Assembly: GCA_963920575.1 (NCBI GenBank)
Contig: OY986975.1
Location: 17,081,897 to 17,145,896, forward strand
DNA: 64,000 bases
From: Narthecium ossifragum
Taxonomy: Eukaryota > Streptophyta > Magnoliopsida > Dioscoreales > Nartheciaceae
Direction: 5' to 3'
The translations under genes and the position numbers were made by a program. The notes beneath the pieces were generated by a model. That model was not told the DNA's origin and did not search any database. It worked only from the letters and a program-made list of their open reading frames with translations. Below are positions 20,736-33,302 of this stretch, in pieces. Position 1 is the first letter of the stretch. The number at the start of each line of letters is the position of its first letter.

Positions 20736-21994
20736 GGCTAAATTTCACATTTGGTACCTGTAAAATATGCAAATTATAAATTTAGTACCTGAGCTTTTGA
20801 TAATTACAAATTTGGTACCTCAAGTATCTTAACTTACCACCTTAGTATCTACCGTCAGCTGCTGTTCTCAGCAGTTGACGGTATTCCGCTCACATGATAT
20901 CACATGAGCGATTTTGCTGAGTTGAACGCGGTTTTACGGTGATGTCGTCTTCCATGACGAGCCCATCCACTCCGTCCATCTCCAACACCTCTTCCTCTTC
21001 CCAACCGTTCTCCTCCACAAGCCCCACCTCTCTCTAGATCCCCCGCAACCTGCTCTGGACTACCACCCCATCTTCTACGTCCTCTACCACCCCAACCGCC
21101 CCACCTTCTCCGTCACCACCCTCCCGCCTGTCCACCTTCAGCATCTCCTCCGTTGACTCCCTCGCCTCGCCGCTCAACCTCACCGTCACTGCATAGAACC
21201 CCAACAAGAAGCTTGTCTTCCTCTACGACGACATGTCCATCTCTGCCTTCTCTAATGGCGTCTCCACCGCCGACGGATCCATCCCTGCATTCGTCCATGA
21301 CACCAAGAATACTACTGTTCTCAACACCACCCTCACCTCTCCCTTCGCCTCGTCCCAGACCCTCGACGCCTCCACCGCCTCATATATGAGGATTAGCAGC
21401 TCCCTCTCCCTTGAGATCGACCTCGAAACCAAGGCCGACGTCAAGATCGAGAGCTTAAAGACCAAGAAGATCAAAATCATGGTTCCTACGCCGGGATCAG
21501 CGTCGCCGTCCCCAAAGGCAAGGCCGTCACCGCCACCTCTCCCGACGCCAGCTGTAGAGCACCTCTCCCCGCTCTCCCCTTTGCAAGCGATACCTTCCTT
21601 GAAGGGTGTGGTTCCCCCACCTCCGATCGCCGTGCTTGGTGCCCCTGTGCATGATGCTCAACCACCGCATCCCACGCCCTCATCTGGATCGTTGTCCAAC
21701 TCTGTCGCCTCCTCTGCTGGTCATCCGAGTTTTGCTCCGGGCGATGGCATTGGAACGGACCAGTTTTCCGACGGGGAGGTAAGCTGGGGATGGGTCTCCG
21801 TCCAGGGCCTGCTATAACACTGTTCACGTGCAAGTCACATGACCAGTTTTCTGTTAGAATTTTGACGCCGTTCGAGCTTCCGATCAAATTGTTACGGTAT
21901 TGATAGTTGAGGTATCAAATTTGTAATTATCAAAAGCTCAAGTACTAAATTTATAATTAACATATTTTACAGGTACCAAATATGAAATTTAGCT
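20736..21994 (+). mobile_element. Pack-MULE with a captured LEA-2/NHL gene fragment
   Basis: The inverted repeats start GGCTAAATTTCACAT on the left and AGCTAAATTTCATAT on the right when reversed. They match closely for about 100 bp (through CTTTTGATAATTACAAATTT). A perfect 9-bp target duplication TAGTATCTA flanks them (20727-20735 and 21995-22003), the hallmark of Mutator-like elements. The 1259-bp element has no transposase. It carries a GC-rich piece of a LEA-2/NDR1-HIN1-like gene. Confidence 0.92.
20942..21560 (+). pseudogene. LEA-2 (NDR1/HIN1-like) gene fragment with three lesions
   Basis: The frames read FYVLYHPNRPTFSVTTL, then LSTFSISSVDSLASPLNLTV, then NPNKKLVFLYDDMSIS. They continue with IPAFVHDTKNTTVLNTTL and AGISVAVPKGKAV. 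These match the water-stress/LEA-2 domain of NDR1/HIN1-like membrane proteins, including the conserved NPNKK start of the second repeat. Three lesions are visible: a frame change near 21125, a TAG at 21194-21196 just before NPNKK, and a frame change near 21488. The N-terminal cytosolic tail and transmembrane helix are not evident. It cannot encode the full protein. Confidence 0.8.
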
Positions 21995-22019
21995 TAGTAT
22001 CTAACATGTTTATGATCCC

Positions 22020-24862
22020 ATTTTCCTAAACCTTTACCCAAGTGTTCAGTGGCAGGATACCGACTCAATGAGAGAAGAATTAGATGACTTGCAGGTACTT
22101 GAGTTGCTTCGTGATCTTTTTCATCGAAGACTTGTGTAATGAGCTGATTGATGCCATTGGCAATATATATATATATATTTTTTGCGTTGGCACTTCTGTA
22201 GTCATTGCTACTTTTCCCTTTTCCGATAACTCATATAACGTACGAATCTTCTTTCTGTTCGCAGATTTTCCTAATTAAGTACAAGATGGGCTATCTTGCT
22301 GAACTTGCATGCAGAGATGTTTAGAGTGAACACGTACGTATCCTATTATATGAAACTTAGATAGCTGAAACTATCATTCCGCTGAATATCACTAGCCTGG
22401 ATCAAGGTTGTTCCTTTTTATGCTCGAGATCGAGTGCTTCTACAAATTCAGAAGTGCATCCATGATATATTACTTTGTGATGTTGCTCTTCAAGTTATAC
22501 CTCATGTATGGAAAGACTTTGACATGCCATAGTGAAGGTCTGAGCCGTTTAATTTGCTTATTTGACTGTAAAACCCTTAGCTTTTAAACCTAAAGCCATA
22601 TCAAAGAAATAGGATTCAATCCTCCAGGAAGGATGTCGTTTAAGGTTAGTGTGCTCATAAAATACAGAAATGACCTTAAGCTGCAATTCTGTCGGAATTA
22701 TTTGTGGAACGGAAGAAAAGGTGGGCGAGTGGCTTGGGAGACCGTATGCTCTCCGGTGGAGGTTGGGGGTCTTGGGCTTCGCAGGTTTTCTACTTGGCAA
22801 CAGTCCCTACGAATGAAGCGGGCGGCAAGTCTCTACCTTGAAACAATGTCAATTTGAGAGGTGTTAACTCGAGAGAAATATAGGTGGTCTGGGAACTTGC
22901 CGACTGGGAACATTCCTACAGGGTGCTCTTCTCAAATCTCACTGGCGGAGGAGGGTATGCATGGCAGCTAGGAAGCTCCAAGAGGGTCTTCTTTGGGTAC
23001 TAGCGATTGGGGGCCAGGTTAGTGTTTTGTTTGACTGTTGGTGTTTAGATTCTCCTCTATCTGCTACTCCTTCTCTCTTCTCAACCCTGCTACCAAGTAA
23101 CATGTTGGTTCGGGACCTTCTGGACACAAATGGAAACTGAAGAGAAGACTTGTTTGGCACTTTCTTCCATCCAGCTTTGGCGAAGGCCATCAGGGAGGTG
23201 CGGCCCGAGCGGGGAGCTGCAAGGGATAAGGTGCGGTGGGTTTTCTTCTAGTAAGGGAGAGATCTCTACCAAAGGGATTTATCAGTGGTTGGCTGCAGAT
23301 ATTGGATACTGGGGAGGGGGAGGCTTTGAGTGCTGGGTGGTTTAACTGTTGGAAGTCCCCGGTTGATCCACGAATCAATTTTTTTCTTTGGTGACTTTTC
23401 CACGGAAGAATTCAAGCGTCCGAAGTCCTGTGGCAGCTGGGTGCAATTCCAAACCCAACTTGTGCTCTCTGTCGATTTGAAGCGGAATCCATAGAGCATC
23501 TTCTTTTTTCTGTCCTTTTTCTTTGGAGGTCCGGAATCGGGTATGCCATGGATGGAGGGCACCTACCTCAGTTACTGAGTGCTGGCAGATTTTTTCAGCT
23601 TCCACAAGATCAGGATTGGGCAAGTGCAAGACTTTGGCCGGTTACTGTCTTTGGTGGATCTGGAAATAGCGAAACGCTGCAGTTTTTGAAAACCATCGGC
23701 TTACTGCAGAGAAGATGGCCTGGCTTATACTCCGACAGGTTTGTAAGTTTTCTTTGTCTTTCTCTTCTAAGTCCAGCCCCCCTCCTCCTACTGTGGATGT
23801 TCCTATTCTTTGATCCGATGCCGATGTACGGCGGGGTGTGGCGGGGCTGGGGGTTGCTTTCTTTTTGAATGGTATGGGGGTGGCGTGGTCATGGCAGGGA
23901 AGTCGCCAGGTAAATTCTGTTGCAGAGGGCGAAATATGGGCTTTGGAAGGTGCCCTACATGAAGCTCATCGGCGAGGGGTGCAGCGTCTACATGTGGAAT
24001 CGGATTCACTGCTGGGGATAGGCTTTGTTTCTGGGAGATTTGAATGGCCGAGAGACCTATCAACCCCCTTTCTGTCAGTTTGTCGCCTGATCTTGAATTT
24101 CCAGTCAATTTCTTTTTTGCATATTCCACGAGAGTTCAATTCAATTGCGGACTGTTTAGCTTCGTCGGCCAGGTCAACCTCTTTGTTTCTGTGATTTGAT
24201 TGGGTGACGATCTCTGCTTTTCTTTGGTTTTTCAGCCGTTGTTTGAGCCTTGCGGTCTTTTGTTTTGTGGTTCTTTATCTCAGATAAAAAAACAGTTTCT
24301 GTTTGTAACTCAGCCTCTTTGGGCTTAACTACCCAAAAAAAAAATTATCTAGCCTGCACAGACCCAGGTGAGCTGTTCCACTTAAGTCGGAGAATGTTCT
24401 CCCAAAGGCCTGCGAATGGAATATGATTTCTGTTAAGTTAACTGCAGCTAAAATAGTTATGCCGCTGATTGGATTTTGCAGAATGATCCTGTTATTCCTG
24501 CATTCCCTGATCTTCACCTTTCTCCAGCTGCAATGTTGAAGGAACTTTCAATGTACTTCCAGAATATTTCCAGTCAAACTCGTCTCCTTACTCTTCCTGC
24601 ACCACGTGAGATTCAAGAATATCCTGCAGACTGTATATAGTAACTCAACTTTTGGATTTGCTTGAGATATAATGTTGAATGCTGTCATGGGTGAAGTGCA
24701 CATTTAACTTTTTAAGTGATGAGGTGTTTCTGTTTATTAGATTGATTTGTTGTATATCTTCTGGAGAGGATCAGGTTTCTACCAGCCAAGAATCTATGTC
24801 AAGTTGAATGCCTTTAACTTATATACTTATCAGAGGCATTATTTGATTGTCAACCATATAGC
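22020..24862 (+). pseudogene. PIR: Scattered exons of PIR/SRA1 (CYFIP-like WAVE subunit)
   Basis: Four exon remnants match plant PIR (PIROGI/SRA1), which regulates ARP2/3-driven actin nucleation. They are 22047-22094 (QWQDTDSMREELDDLQ, followed by GT); 22265-22333 (TRWAILLNLHAEMFRVNT after a 4-5 bp insertion that shifts frame); 24482-24622 (NDPVIPAFPDLHLSPAAMLK and LLTLPAP); and 24834-24862 (RHYLIVNHI). GT and AG signals still flank most of them. The exon expected between the second and third is missing; a truncated LINE sits there instead. Frame changes and lost exons make it a pseudogene. Another PIR exon lies inverted at 26939-27138. Confidence 0.85.
22600..24346 (+). mobile_element. 5'-truncated LINE with RNase H-like tail
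   Basis: Frames on the plus strand read YLWNGRKGGRVAWETVCSPV and EVGGLGLRRF (near 22700-22790). This is the region after the reverse transcriptase of plant LINEs. A zf-RVT-like zone follows, with NPTCALCRFEAESIEHLLF (near 23450-23510). Last comes an RNase H-like C-terminus with VAEGEIWALEGALHEAHRRG, HVESDS and REFNSIADCLASSA (23920-24170). A short A run ends at about 24341. The endonuclease and reverse transcriptase are missing and the frames are broken. It sits in an intron of the PIR pseudogene; flanking duplications were not resolved. Confidence 0.8.
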
Positions 24863-24869
24863 ACTAATC

Positions 24870-26938
24870 TTGCTTCCTAGTTGCCAACCAGATGATGCAT
24901 TTTGCATCTGCATCAATGTCCGTAGGAATTAGAGAAGCTAAAATGTCAACAAAATGATGGAGATAAAAGAGTTTAACATGACTCAGAATACTCTCTCTTA
25001 CTCTTAGATCCTAATATATCCTAAGAATTACATTCAAGTTCAATTTATGAGGAATTGTCCGTCTTCAATCTGTGGATTTCAACCGGATCTCCAATCTCAG
25101 AGTAATCTCTAGCAAGCATATGTCTCTGGACTTCACGGACATTTTGGATCTATGAAAGCAACCAGTTAGGGCATTTCCTAACCTAACCTAGCTACACAAG
25201 GTATCAAACATTTTGATCTTCCTCCTCTAACAAGTGTAGGATCCTAGGTCATGAAAAGGACTTCACCTAATAAGCCTTGGCCAACGAACTCGAACAAGTC
25301 TTTTTCTATCAAGACTCTGGCTAACTAAAAATCTGCTATAAGAGTCAAAAATATTAGGAGGATTCTTTTGGATGACATATGGGAATCCAGCAACAATAGG
25401 AAGATTAGACCAAAAGCAAGAATAAGACCTGAGCAGCTGTGGGTAAAATGAGTTTGCCTTGGTCTCCCCACTTTCTTGATTGAAGGAGTGTACATCATGT
25501 TCAGGCTTGTTTATTTGCCATCCAATCTGCCGTTAGGGTCCGCATATCAGAAAGAATCCTGACAGTTGAGAAAGCAAAGTAATATTGAAATCAGTAATTA
25601 AGGCTAAGAAACTAATTTAACTAGAGTCAGCAAGAAGAAACAAAGAACTAATATAATGAATGAGAATTGATTGAGATGCATAAATCTATTCAAATCTATA
25701 GGACGAACAGGCAATATGGCTTAATGAGAACAATAGCAGGAACTCTACCACATAAAAGAATAAATATTGCATCGGCCTTTGCAAAAGGATAAACTGAACT
25801 TTTGACCAAAGAATGCCATGCAAAGGAAACCAAGAACATACAACTTATAGTCCAAATGTTCAAGAACATTGGATCAATAAATAGTGCATAGCCTTTGCAG
25901 AAGGATAAACAGAACTATTGACCAAAGAATGTCACGCAAAGGAAACAAAGAACATACAACTTATAGTCCCAATATTCAAGAAAATGTTATAGGCACAATA
26001 AATTATAAAAATAACAAAGCGAAAGAGATTAGAGACTTCATCACTCAAAAAAGATTCGATATCTGCTACATGGAGTCATGGACTTTGCAAATTCAGCTCA
26101 GAGGCCCTAATACGCAGTCCTTGCAACTATGTGAAAACCTAGATATCCATAGACATCAACTTACTGAACATATGTTCACCTTGCCCCAGTAAATCCGACA
26201 TTTGAGGAATATCAATTGGTTAAGAAGGTTTAAAGCATAATTTCCATAAAAGGAAAAACATATATATGATTTTCAAGGCATCCCATGTTGGACCATAGAC
26301 CTTGCAGAGCATTATTGGTAGGTATGAATTGACAAAACTAATGTTTTTGCATTTATGCACTTGCATTACCATGCTTGACCCGAGTCAGGACAGGTTAAAA
26401 TGTCAAAACTAGCTTGTAGAGGAATATATGTCTCTTTCCTTCATTCCAACCACTAAACCTTCTCTCCACTACCAGAAGGCCCTTCTCACTGACCTCTCAT
26501 GTAACTGCCACAGTATTTTTCTCGGAGCCTAGCAGGGAAAAAGTGTGATGCATCTATATATGTTGTGAGCTAAGCCTGTATCGAGTATTTCATACAATCA
26601 GTGAAACGTAACCTTTTAACACACCAATCCATCAATCTGCATGCCTAATGCACGATTGAAACGCATCCAAAATAACCTGATTCTAAAAATTTTAAACACC
26701 AACAATTTCAAATTTTGGTCAAGTCAAATGCATGCAATGCAAGTATACTTAAATATGGTTGCAATGCTGTAAAGCTACACAGTTAGCATGTTTGTAACTT
26801 CTTAAACTAAGTAAACAATTTCAACATACGGACTGGTTAATAATAACTCGACAATGCTAGCCAAGGTGAAAAATATATTCTCGGAACATATTATCTGATT
26901 GATATCAAGTAGATCAAAGAAAAGTCACCTAGATAAGT
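24870..26938. other. Unassigned AT-rich stretch with one tandem duplication
   Basis: No gene was recognised. The only clear structure is the 117-bp tandem pair at 25769-25995. The position between plus-strand and minus-strand PIR exons suggests rearranged intron or inserted repeat sequence. Confidence 0.4.
25769..25995 (+). repeat. Imperfect 117-bp tandem duplication
   Basis: Two adjacent copies start at 25769 and 25886. Both contain CCTTTGCA, GGATAAAC, TTGACCAAAGAATG and AACATACAACTTATAGTCC. Differences are scattered single bases. Confidence 0.8.
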
Positions 26939-27138
26939 CTTTCTTCTTACGAAACCTAGTTCGTACCATTGTGTAGTTTATCTTGCACAAAGTCTTGCAC
27001 CTCCACATGGATTTTTGCCCATAAAGCATCTGAAATTAATGTATCACAACGTTGCATCACTGAACCAATGCTCTTTATGTAACTAACAAGCTCTAATAGA
27101 GCTTTTCTTTCATCTGCAGTGTAATTCCAGCGAACAAC
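26939..27138 (-). pseudogene. PIR: Inverted PIR/SRA1 exon
   Basis: On the minus strand an AG at 27139-27140 precedes VVRWNYTADERKALLELVSY, IKSIGSVMQRCDTL and AEVQDF-like text (here VEVQDFVQDKLHN). After a one-base frame change it reads MVRTRFRKKKDLSR, followed by GT at 26938. This is the PIR exon that normally lies downstream of the exons at 22020-24862, but on the opposite strand. The locus has therefore been inverted or assembled from pieces. The frame change makes it non-functional. Confidence 0.85.
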
Positions 27139-28458
27139 CTACATGAAAAATATATCTGTGATGTTCACTGCTAAAATGGAACACAAAATTGGAGAGAAAA
27201 ATAAAACTATCTGATAATACAAAGTAAATAGACACAGAAACAAAGAAAGGGGAGTCAGAGGCAAGGATTTCTGTGCCGGTGGCACAGGTTATGCCAATCT
27301 TTGGCCGCCACAATCTGCCGATACATGGCACAAACACCAAGCCTCTTCAGGAGGGGATTATGCTAGGCAAGGAGCCTATGCCGAGCATTTGTATCATGTC
27401 AGTAATTTATGACACGAAAATCCATGGTGAGAGGAAGATAAAATCTAGAGCTGTACATCATTTAGCTAAAAGAGACAATAATGGGGACCAGTCGAGATTT
27501 ATACCTCCGAGAGTCTACAGATTTCTAAGAAGGGTAGAAGGACCATGCAACAGATCAATCCCGAACCACCTAATGTTTAGGGGCTCCTAAAGTCAGTCAG
27601 CAACAGTACGATACAGAATATTGGTGGCTGCGAACGTACGAGTATCTAATCCGCTGTTTTTTCTCCTTCTCTTAATAACTTAAGCATAGCCAAACCATTG
27701 TCAGCGCATTCTCAAGAAAAAAAAAAGAGATTCGACACACCATTTGAACTAAAAAATGTCTTACTAAAGAATAATCCCATTCTTTGCTAGAGGAAGATTC
27801 CCACAAGTTTTAAATTCAACTGGAAAAAATCAACACCCATTCAGATTCCTGAAGTTACCGATCGAAAATTAACATGATATGTTGGTCCAATGCCATCTCC
27901 CATAATAAGATTTTGCATTCACACACCATATAATACTTTTCAAGCTGCTAGGAAAAGATCAAAATATGACACATATATGGGGCAAAAGGTGCAATCGTTC
28001 CATAATGCATGTAAAGACTAAGAACTAGCTACAATAGAGGAATGTGTAAATCTAGGATCCTCGCTTCTATACATGATAGCACAAAGTGGCCTATACCACT
28101 AATGCTGTAAGAAATTCAGCGGCCACAATGTGATTTAGGATAAGTTTCACAGTAATCATCATGAGCAGTAGTCAGAGCTCGCTCACTATCTTCTTTTTCT
28201 CCATCGTAGGAATGAAAAAACTGTCATAAGTGAGTTGACTCAAATGGTTATATCATCATTTCAAAGTTTTCTTGAGCATAGCGACTTCAAAGGAAGATAA
28301 AAGCCATAGAGTTATCGCCCTTCTTGTTGCACAATCTCTGAATACATTTCCTATGGGCAAACTACATATGAAAAGGCAAACTTCTTAGTACAGAGGCTTT
28401 GCAAGGTTCCAGTTCTAAACAGGAAAGGGGAAAACAGAAAGCAGGCGAACACAAAAAG
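27139..28458. other. Unassigned stretch
   Basis: I see no gene. Frames are short and without recognisable motifs. The GTGCCGGTGGCACAGG phrase near 27272 is locally symmetric but was not linked to an element. It ends where the inverted duplication with 53559-55369 begins. Confidence 0.4.
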
Positions 28459-30295
28459 CTAATCCTAGTAGGAAGGTGCAAATACAGATATGCTGTAATA
28501 AGCAAATATGTCATTTTAAGCAGAATATCTTACAGACTAGCAATCGTCCAAGTACTTGATGGTTCTAGAACCTAATCACATAATGTTAAAAAAAGACTAC
28601 CTTGTCATAGGTTAGTGATAGAATAACAACCTAGCATAAATCATCTATAGCAATGTTCCAAGTTAGTCGCGTCAGGGGATAAATCTAATGTCCCAAAGTG
28701 CAGGATCTAACCCAACTCAAAGTCTGACAGTTACAGGCATGGCTTTTAAGTGCCCTGACACGTGTCATGCTGATTTCCGTTGCATAATCCTTTCAACTGT
28801 AAGCAAGGACCGTGCCAACACTAGATGTGTCGTTCCTGACTTCCTACGGGCACGGTCCATGCCGAGGGCCTTAAAAAAAATTATGATTACCAGAAATAAA
28901 TTGGATTAAAACAAATCAGCTTCTAGTCTACCCAAATTCAACTCAATTACCTCAGCAGAAACCAGAGAATACAAAATGAGTGCATTTCAATGTGAACTGA
29001 AGTAAGAAAGCATAAGAAATGCAATTTATAGCTCAAGAATGGTACATGCCCCCATATAGCTCAAGAATGGTAGGGCAAAACAGAACACAGATTGTAACAA
29101 CTTGACTGCTTTTGGGAGAAAAGCAGATGCTTTTGGGAGAAAAGCAGATGATCCAACATCATGCTCCAAATCTGAATCTCGGAACTTTAAACCTTGCTGC
29201 AGTTAGACTCACAATGAAACTTAAATGTTTATGTCATTTTCTTGATGTGTTCTATATAAGTCATCGAGTAGTTTTCAGCCTCACCTCTGGAATATAATGG
29301 GTCAAGGACATTGTCCTTTTAACGGCATAAATAGGCTCTAGTCGAAGTACTTAATCCCATCCATCAATGTTCAGACTCTATTATGTTTCCATCCATTTCA
29401 TTTTTGAGGCTCTATCCTCCAGTAATGATTGTTGCAATGATACAGATCCTTCCACAGAACACCATTTGAAGTTCTCTCAAAAGTTCCATTTCTTTTAACA
29501 GCCATGCAGACTCAACCAATCTCCCACGAAATTGTACACCTAAACCATTGAATTGTATCCGAGTTAGGTTCCATGTCTCTATTGGAATTGTTCTTCATCC
29601 TCTCCTGAATGGCATCACATGTGGAACACATCATCAATGCCCCATGTCAAATAGTCTGAAAGAAGCATCTCAATGAAGCTTTTAAGTTTCTACAGGCCAT
29701 TTAGATCATTATGATGCCAAGATCATGCCTACATTCAACAAAATCCTTCGTCAGACTCAACAAATTCGTGCAAAATTGTTCTTGCACATAATTGAAAACT
29801 GTGATGAAAAAGAACATAATCGGATCTACAATGTAGCAGTTCTAGAATGCTTATGCAAGCATCTGACATCTTTTTTTCATAGTTCCAAAACAAACCATGA
29901 GGTGAATAAAATCAATCCAGAGTCAAATCCTAAAATAATGTTTAGTACGTAACCATTTAGGTGCACCAAAATTGCAGATCAACATCCTAAGAATTTCATT
30001 ATGTTAAGTACAACACAGAAGTCTAAATTTAAGAGCATATTTATTGTGATGTAGACATGAAGCTCCGCGATGTCGAGCTGGAATTCCTCAGTGGTAAAGA
30101 ATCCATCGAGGATGAAGTGGCCATGACCCTAAGGAGACCAAGCTTTAAGCTTCTCCTGGTGACAAAAGGAGAACAGGGATGCAACTACTACACCAAGGTA
30201 AACTATGCATCTCTAAGAAACTATTAATCCTTGGCTTTGCATCACAAATATATGATGAATGGTCAAGCAATGTGTTAGATTCAAATGAACATCAA
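28459..30295 (+). repeat. 1.8-kb segment, inverted copy at 53559-55369
   Basis: From GCTAATCCTAGTAGG to CAAATGAACATCAA the sequence matches 53559-55369 in reverse complement with high identity, including a shared fructokinase exon and introns. The ends are sharp: beyond 28459 the partner turns into Ulp1-MULE sequence at 55370, and beyond 30295 into palindrome sequence at 53558. The copies are about 23 kb apart. Confidence 0.9.
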
Positions 30296-30782
30296 CACAA
30301 CTCTAATTTCATATATAGTTTCTAATGATGTAGGATTTCCGAGGAACCGTCGGAAGCATCAGTGTGAAAGCAGTCGATACAACAGGCGCAAGCGATTCAT
30401 TTGTTGGTGCATTGCTCCAAAGGATCGTCAATGACCAATCTGCATTGCAGGTAAGAAAATTCATTTTGCGATACTAATATTTCATTCTTGATCAGATAGA
30501 AAAAATGGCAAATAAAGTAGAACAGGAATATCATTCTATTGAACAATACTAATAGCAGGATTGAAAGAAACTGAGGGAGATACTGAGATTTGCGAATGCA
30601 TGTGGAGTCATAACCACCATAATAAAGATCAGCAACGTCGAGCTGGAATTCCTTACCGGCAAAGAGTCCGTCGAGGATGAAGTGGCCATGACCCTAAGCC
30701 CCGGTTTGGTTCGGGGTTAAGAATGGGGTCAAACTTCTCCTGGGGTGACAAAAGCAGAACAGGATGCATCAACTACACCAAG
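30056..30782 (+). pseudogene. Fructokinase (pfkB family) pseudogene with a partial internal duplication
   Basis: Exon remnants match plant fructokinase. They are 30056-30197 ([28 protein letters not shown]); 30334-30450 ([28 protein letters not shown]); and 30559-30625 (LREILRFANACGVITT after an in-frame TGA). The text then jumps to a second copy of the first exon (30632-30782, NVELEFLTGKES), in which a 33-bp stretch with a CCCCGGTTTGG start replaces the middle. In pfkB kinases the DTTGAGD motif carries the catalytic Asp and anion hole; here it reads DTTGASD. The nonsense codon, altered motif and chimeric structure mark it as a pseudogene. The N-terminal exons were not found. Confidence 0.85.
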
Positions 30783-31319
30783 GTATACTATGCATCTCTA
30801 AGAAAAAACGCCCTCGTTTGGCACGGGGTTAGTTTATTCCGATTTAAGGGATTTTGGTGTCTGAAAAATGGAAATAAAGTAACAATAATTACTTGAAATA
30901 ATAAAAAATAGAGTGATAGTAGTATGTAGAATGGGGATAATGATTATTTGATATAGAAAAAAGTGTTTGGGGGATAAGTATACCAAACCATGTCTAAGGG
31001 CCCGTTTGGTTGGCATGAATCATATGCACCCTGAATCATGATCCTATGTTTGGTTCACCATACATCAACCCGCGCGATACACCCTGATTCATAGTCCTGT
31101 GTATGGTTCACCATGCATCAACTAATGCATGCATCGTGCAATGCATTTTTTAGGCCAAAGTCGTGCATCGTATAAAACGACCATTTTATCTACGATGCAT
31201 CTCCTATACACCTCGTGAATATATTAAAATATATTCAATAAAGTTATGTAAACATTAAAATTATGTGAACATTATTTTAATTTCAATAAAATTATTATAT
31301 TATTTTAATCTCAATAATA

Positions 31320-31559
31320 TATATATTATTCATATAATGTTCACACAATGATGCAATAAAGTTAAATTTTAATTTATATATATTACAATTTTCATATATA
31401 TTATATGAATAATATATATAATATTTTAATATGTATTATATGGTTAATATATATAATATTTTCATATATATATATATATATATTAAATTTTAACTTTATT
31501 GCATTATTATGTGAACATTATTTTAATATCAATAAAGTCATTACATTATTTTTAATTTC

Positions 31560-31609
<50 letters not shown>

Positions 31610-31640
31610 CATATAATGTTCACATAATGACACAATAAAG
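31320..31640. repeat. TA microsatellite with flanking inverted repeats
   Basis: A (TA)n run of about 42 bp at 31563-31604 sits among mirrored phrases. CATATAATGTTCACA and AATAAAGTTAAATTTTAA occur at 31330-31375 and, in reverse, at 31480-31530, then again in forward sense at 31610-31650. The region can fold into hairpins. Confidence 0.75.
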
Positions 31641-32110
31641 TTAAATTTTAATATCTATTATATAAAGAAGTGCGGTTTTTGAAATGTCTCAACTATAAGA
31701 CATAAAGAGCGGTCCAGATTTATCTCCAAATACATCCAACGATCCATATTCCATCATCAACTTTAAAATTCCCACTCAAATTTTGGTTCCCCAAAAACCC
31801 CCTTCCAAACTTTCTTCCTCTCATCCACCCACCCACCCACCCTCTCACCCACTCAAAATTCAGCCCTCCACCCTCTCAAAATTCAGAGAGAGAGAGAGGA
31901 TGGGACTCACGTCCCATCCCTCTCCCCCGTCCCCTCTCCCTCTACCCATCCCCACGCCCCGTCCCCTCTCCTCTCCCCACGCCGACCTCACCCGATCTCG
32001 CCCTCAGTCACGCCGACGCCGACCTCGCCCGATCTCGCCGACGCTAACCTCACCTGATCTCGCCCTCAGCCGCGCCGACGCCGACCTCGCCCGATCTCGC
32101 CAACGCTGAC

Positions 32111-33102
32111 TGATACGCGTGAAAAGTGCACAAATCACCCTTTTAACGAGGTCTTATTAGTCTCCGAGCAATGCTATTTTGATTGTCTTTTCCCCATTTC
32201 AGGCTTAAGGACCCTCAGCGAAGATTAGATCACGTTTGGTGCTAAAACGAACAAATAAAGAACCTGCTGAGCTAAAGAGCAAAGGAGCAAAGATGGACCA
32301 TCTTTGACATCAAAACTGTACATTCTCATAACGAACAAGATGATGTGCTATACATGGTTGGAAAGCTCTGAAAGTCTAGTTTCCGAGAGTTTTTACGATT
32401 CGTGATTTGGAGTTTCTTAGAAGAAGTTATGTTATTTTTAATACAAAGGTGCAGAAAAAGAAGCTTCGGAAAAAGAAGATCGATCCGAGCCCAAAGAAGA
32501 TCGATCTCTTTTGGCGCTGCGGGGAAAATAAAAGGAAACTGACTAATCCGAGTTAAGGTTTGCCTTAGGCTATAAATAGCCTTCTTTGGGGGCGTTTTGG
32601 CAGCCTTCCATGGCCGAATTTTCTTCATCTCTGAGGGTTTCTCTTAGTTTCTTTTCCACAAATTAGGTTAGATCTTTGGTGGAAGATCCATGGGTGGAGC
32701 GCGGCGACAACCTTCATCGACGGATCTCCTTCCTAAGATGAGTAACTAATATCTATTCGAGGGATTTCTATGATGTATTAGAGAATCTATCTAGAGATTC
32801 CTATGGATTTTGAGCATGTATTCTTTTGATGGTTTTTAATGGATTAATCTTTTATTGGTATATCTTTTTGGTGTCGATTTACATGGTGGATGAATGATTT
32901 CTTCTATTGTGCCCTAGATCTAGGTCTTGTGCATGTTAGAGGCTAGGATTGGGATCGTTTCATGATACTTTCATGCTAGAACCATGTTTGATCTATGTTT
33001 ATGAATCCTAAACCCTAGATTAAGATTAGAGGAGTGCTAGAACCACTACCTTGGTGCTAGAATCACTGAGACCTATATTCTTAAGTTATCATTCGTTCCT
33101 TA
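32111..33102 (+). mobile_element. LTR retrotransposon end running into the gap
   Basis: The sequence starts TGATACGCGTG after CAACGCTGAC and has an LTR-like make-up. It has a TATA box (GGCTATAAATAGCC, near 32570), U5-like T-rich text, and the repeated phrase TGCTAGAACCA. Two GATCGATC sites lie at about 32478-32510. It reaches the N run at 33103 without an end, and no coding region is seen. The rest of the element may have been lost in the gap or collapsed in assembly. Confidence 0.5.
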
Positions 33103-33302
33103 NNNNNNNNNNNNNNNNNNNNNNNNNNNNNNNNNNNNNNNNNNNNNNNNNNNNNNNNNNNNNNNNNNNNNNNNNNNNNNNNNNNNNNNNNNNNNNNNNN
33201 NNNNNNNNNNNNNNNNNNNNNNNNNNNNNNNNNNNNNNNNNNNNNNNNNNNNNNNNNNNNNNNNNNNNNNNNNNNNNNNNNNNNNNNNNNNNNNNNNNNN
33301 NN
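33103..33302. other. Assembly gap of 200 N
   Basis: Exactly 200 undetermined bases, a typical placeholder length. True size is unknown. Sequence on the two sides belongs to different elements (an LTR on the left, a Helitron-like head on the right), so missing repetitive DNA is likely. Confidence 0.99.

Noticed and set aside
28459..30055. Small frames at 28688-28909 and 29725-29952 that recur in the inverted copy
   Set aside because: They are intron or flanking text of the fructokinase pseudogene; recurrence reflects duplicated DNA, not conserved proteins.
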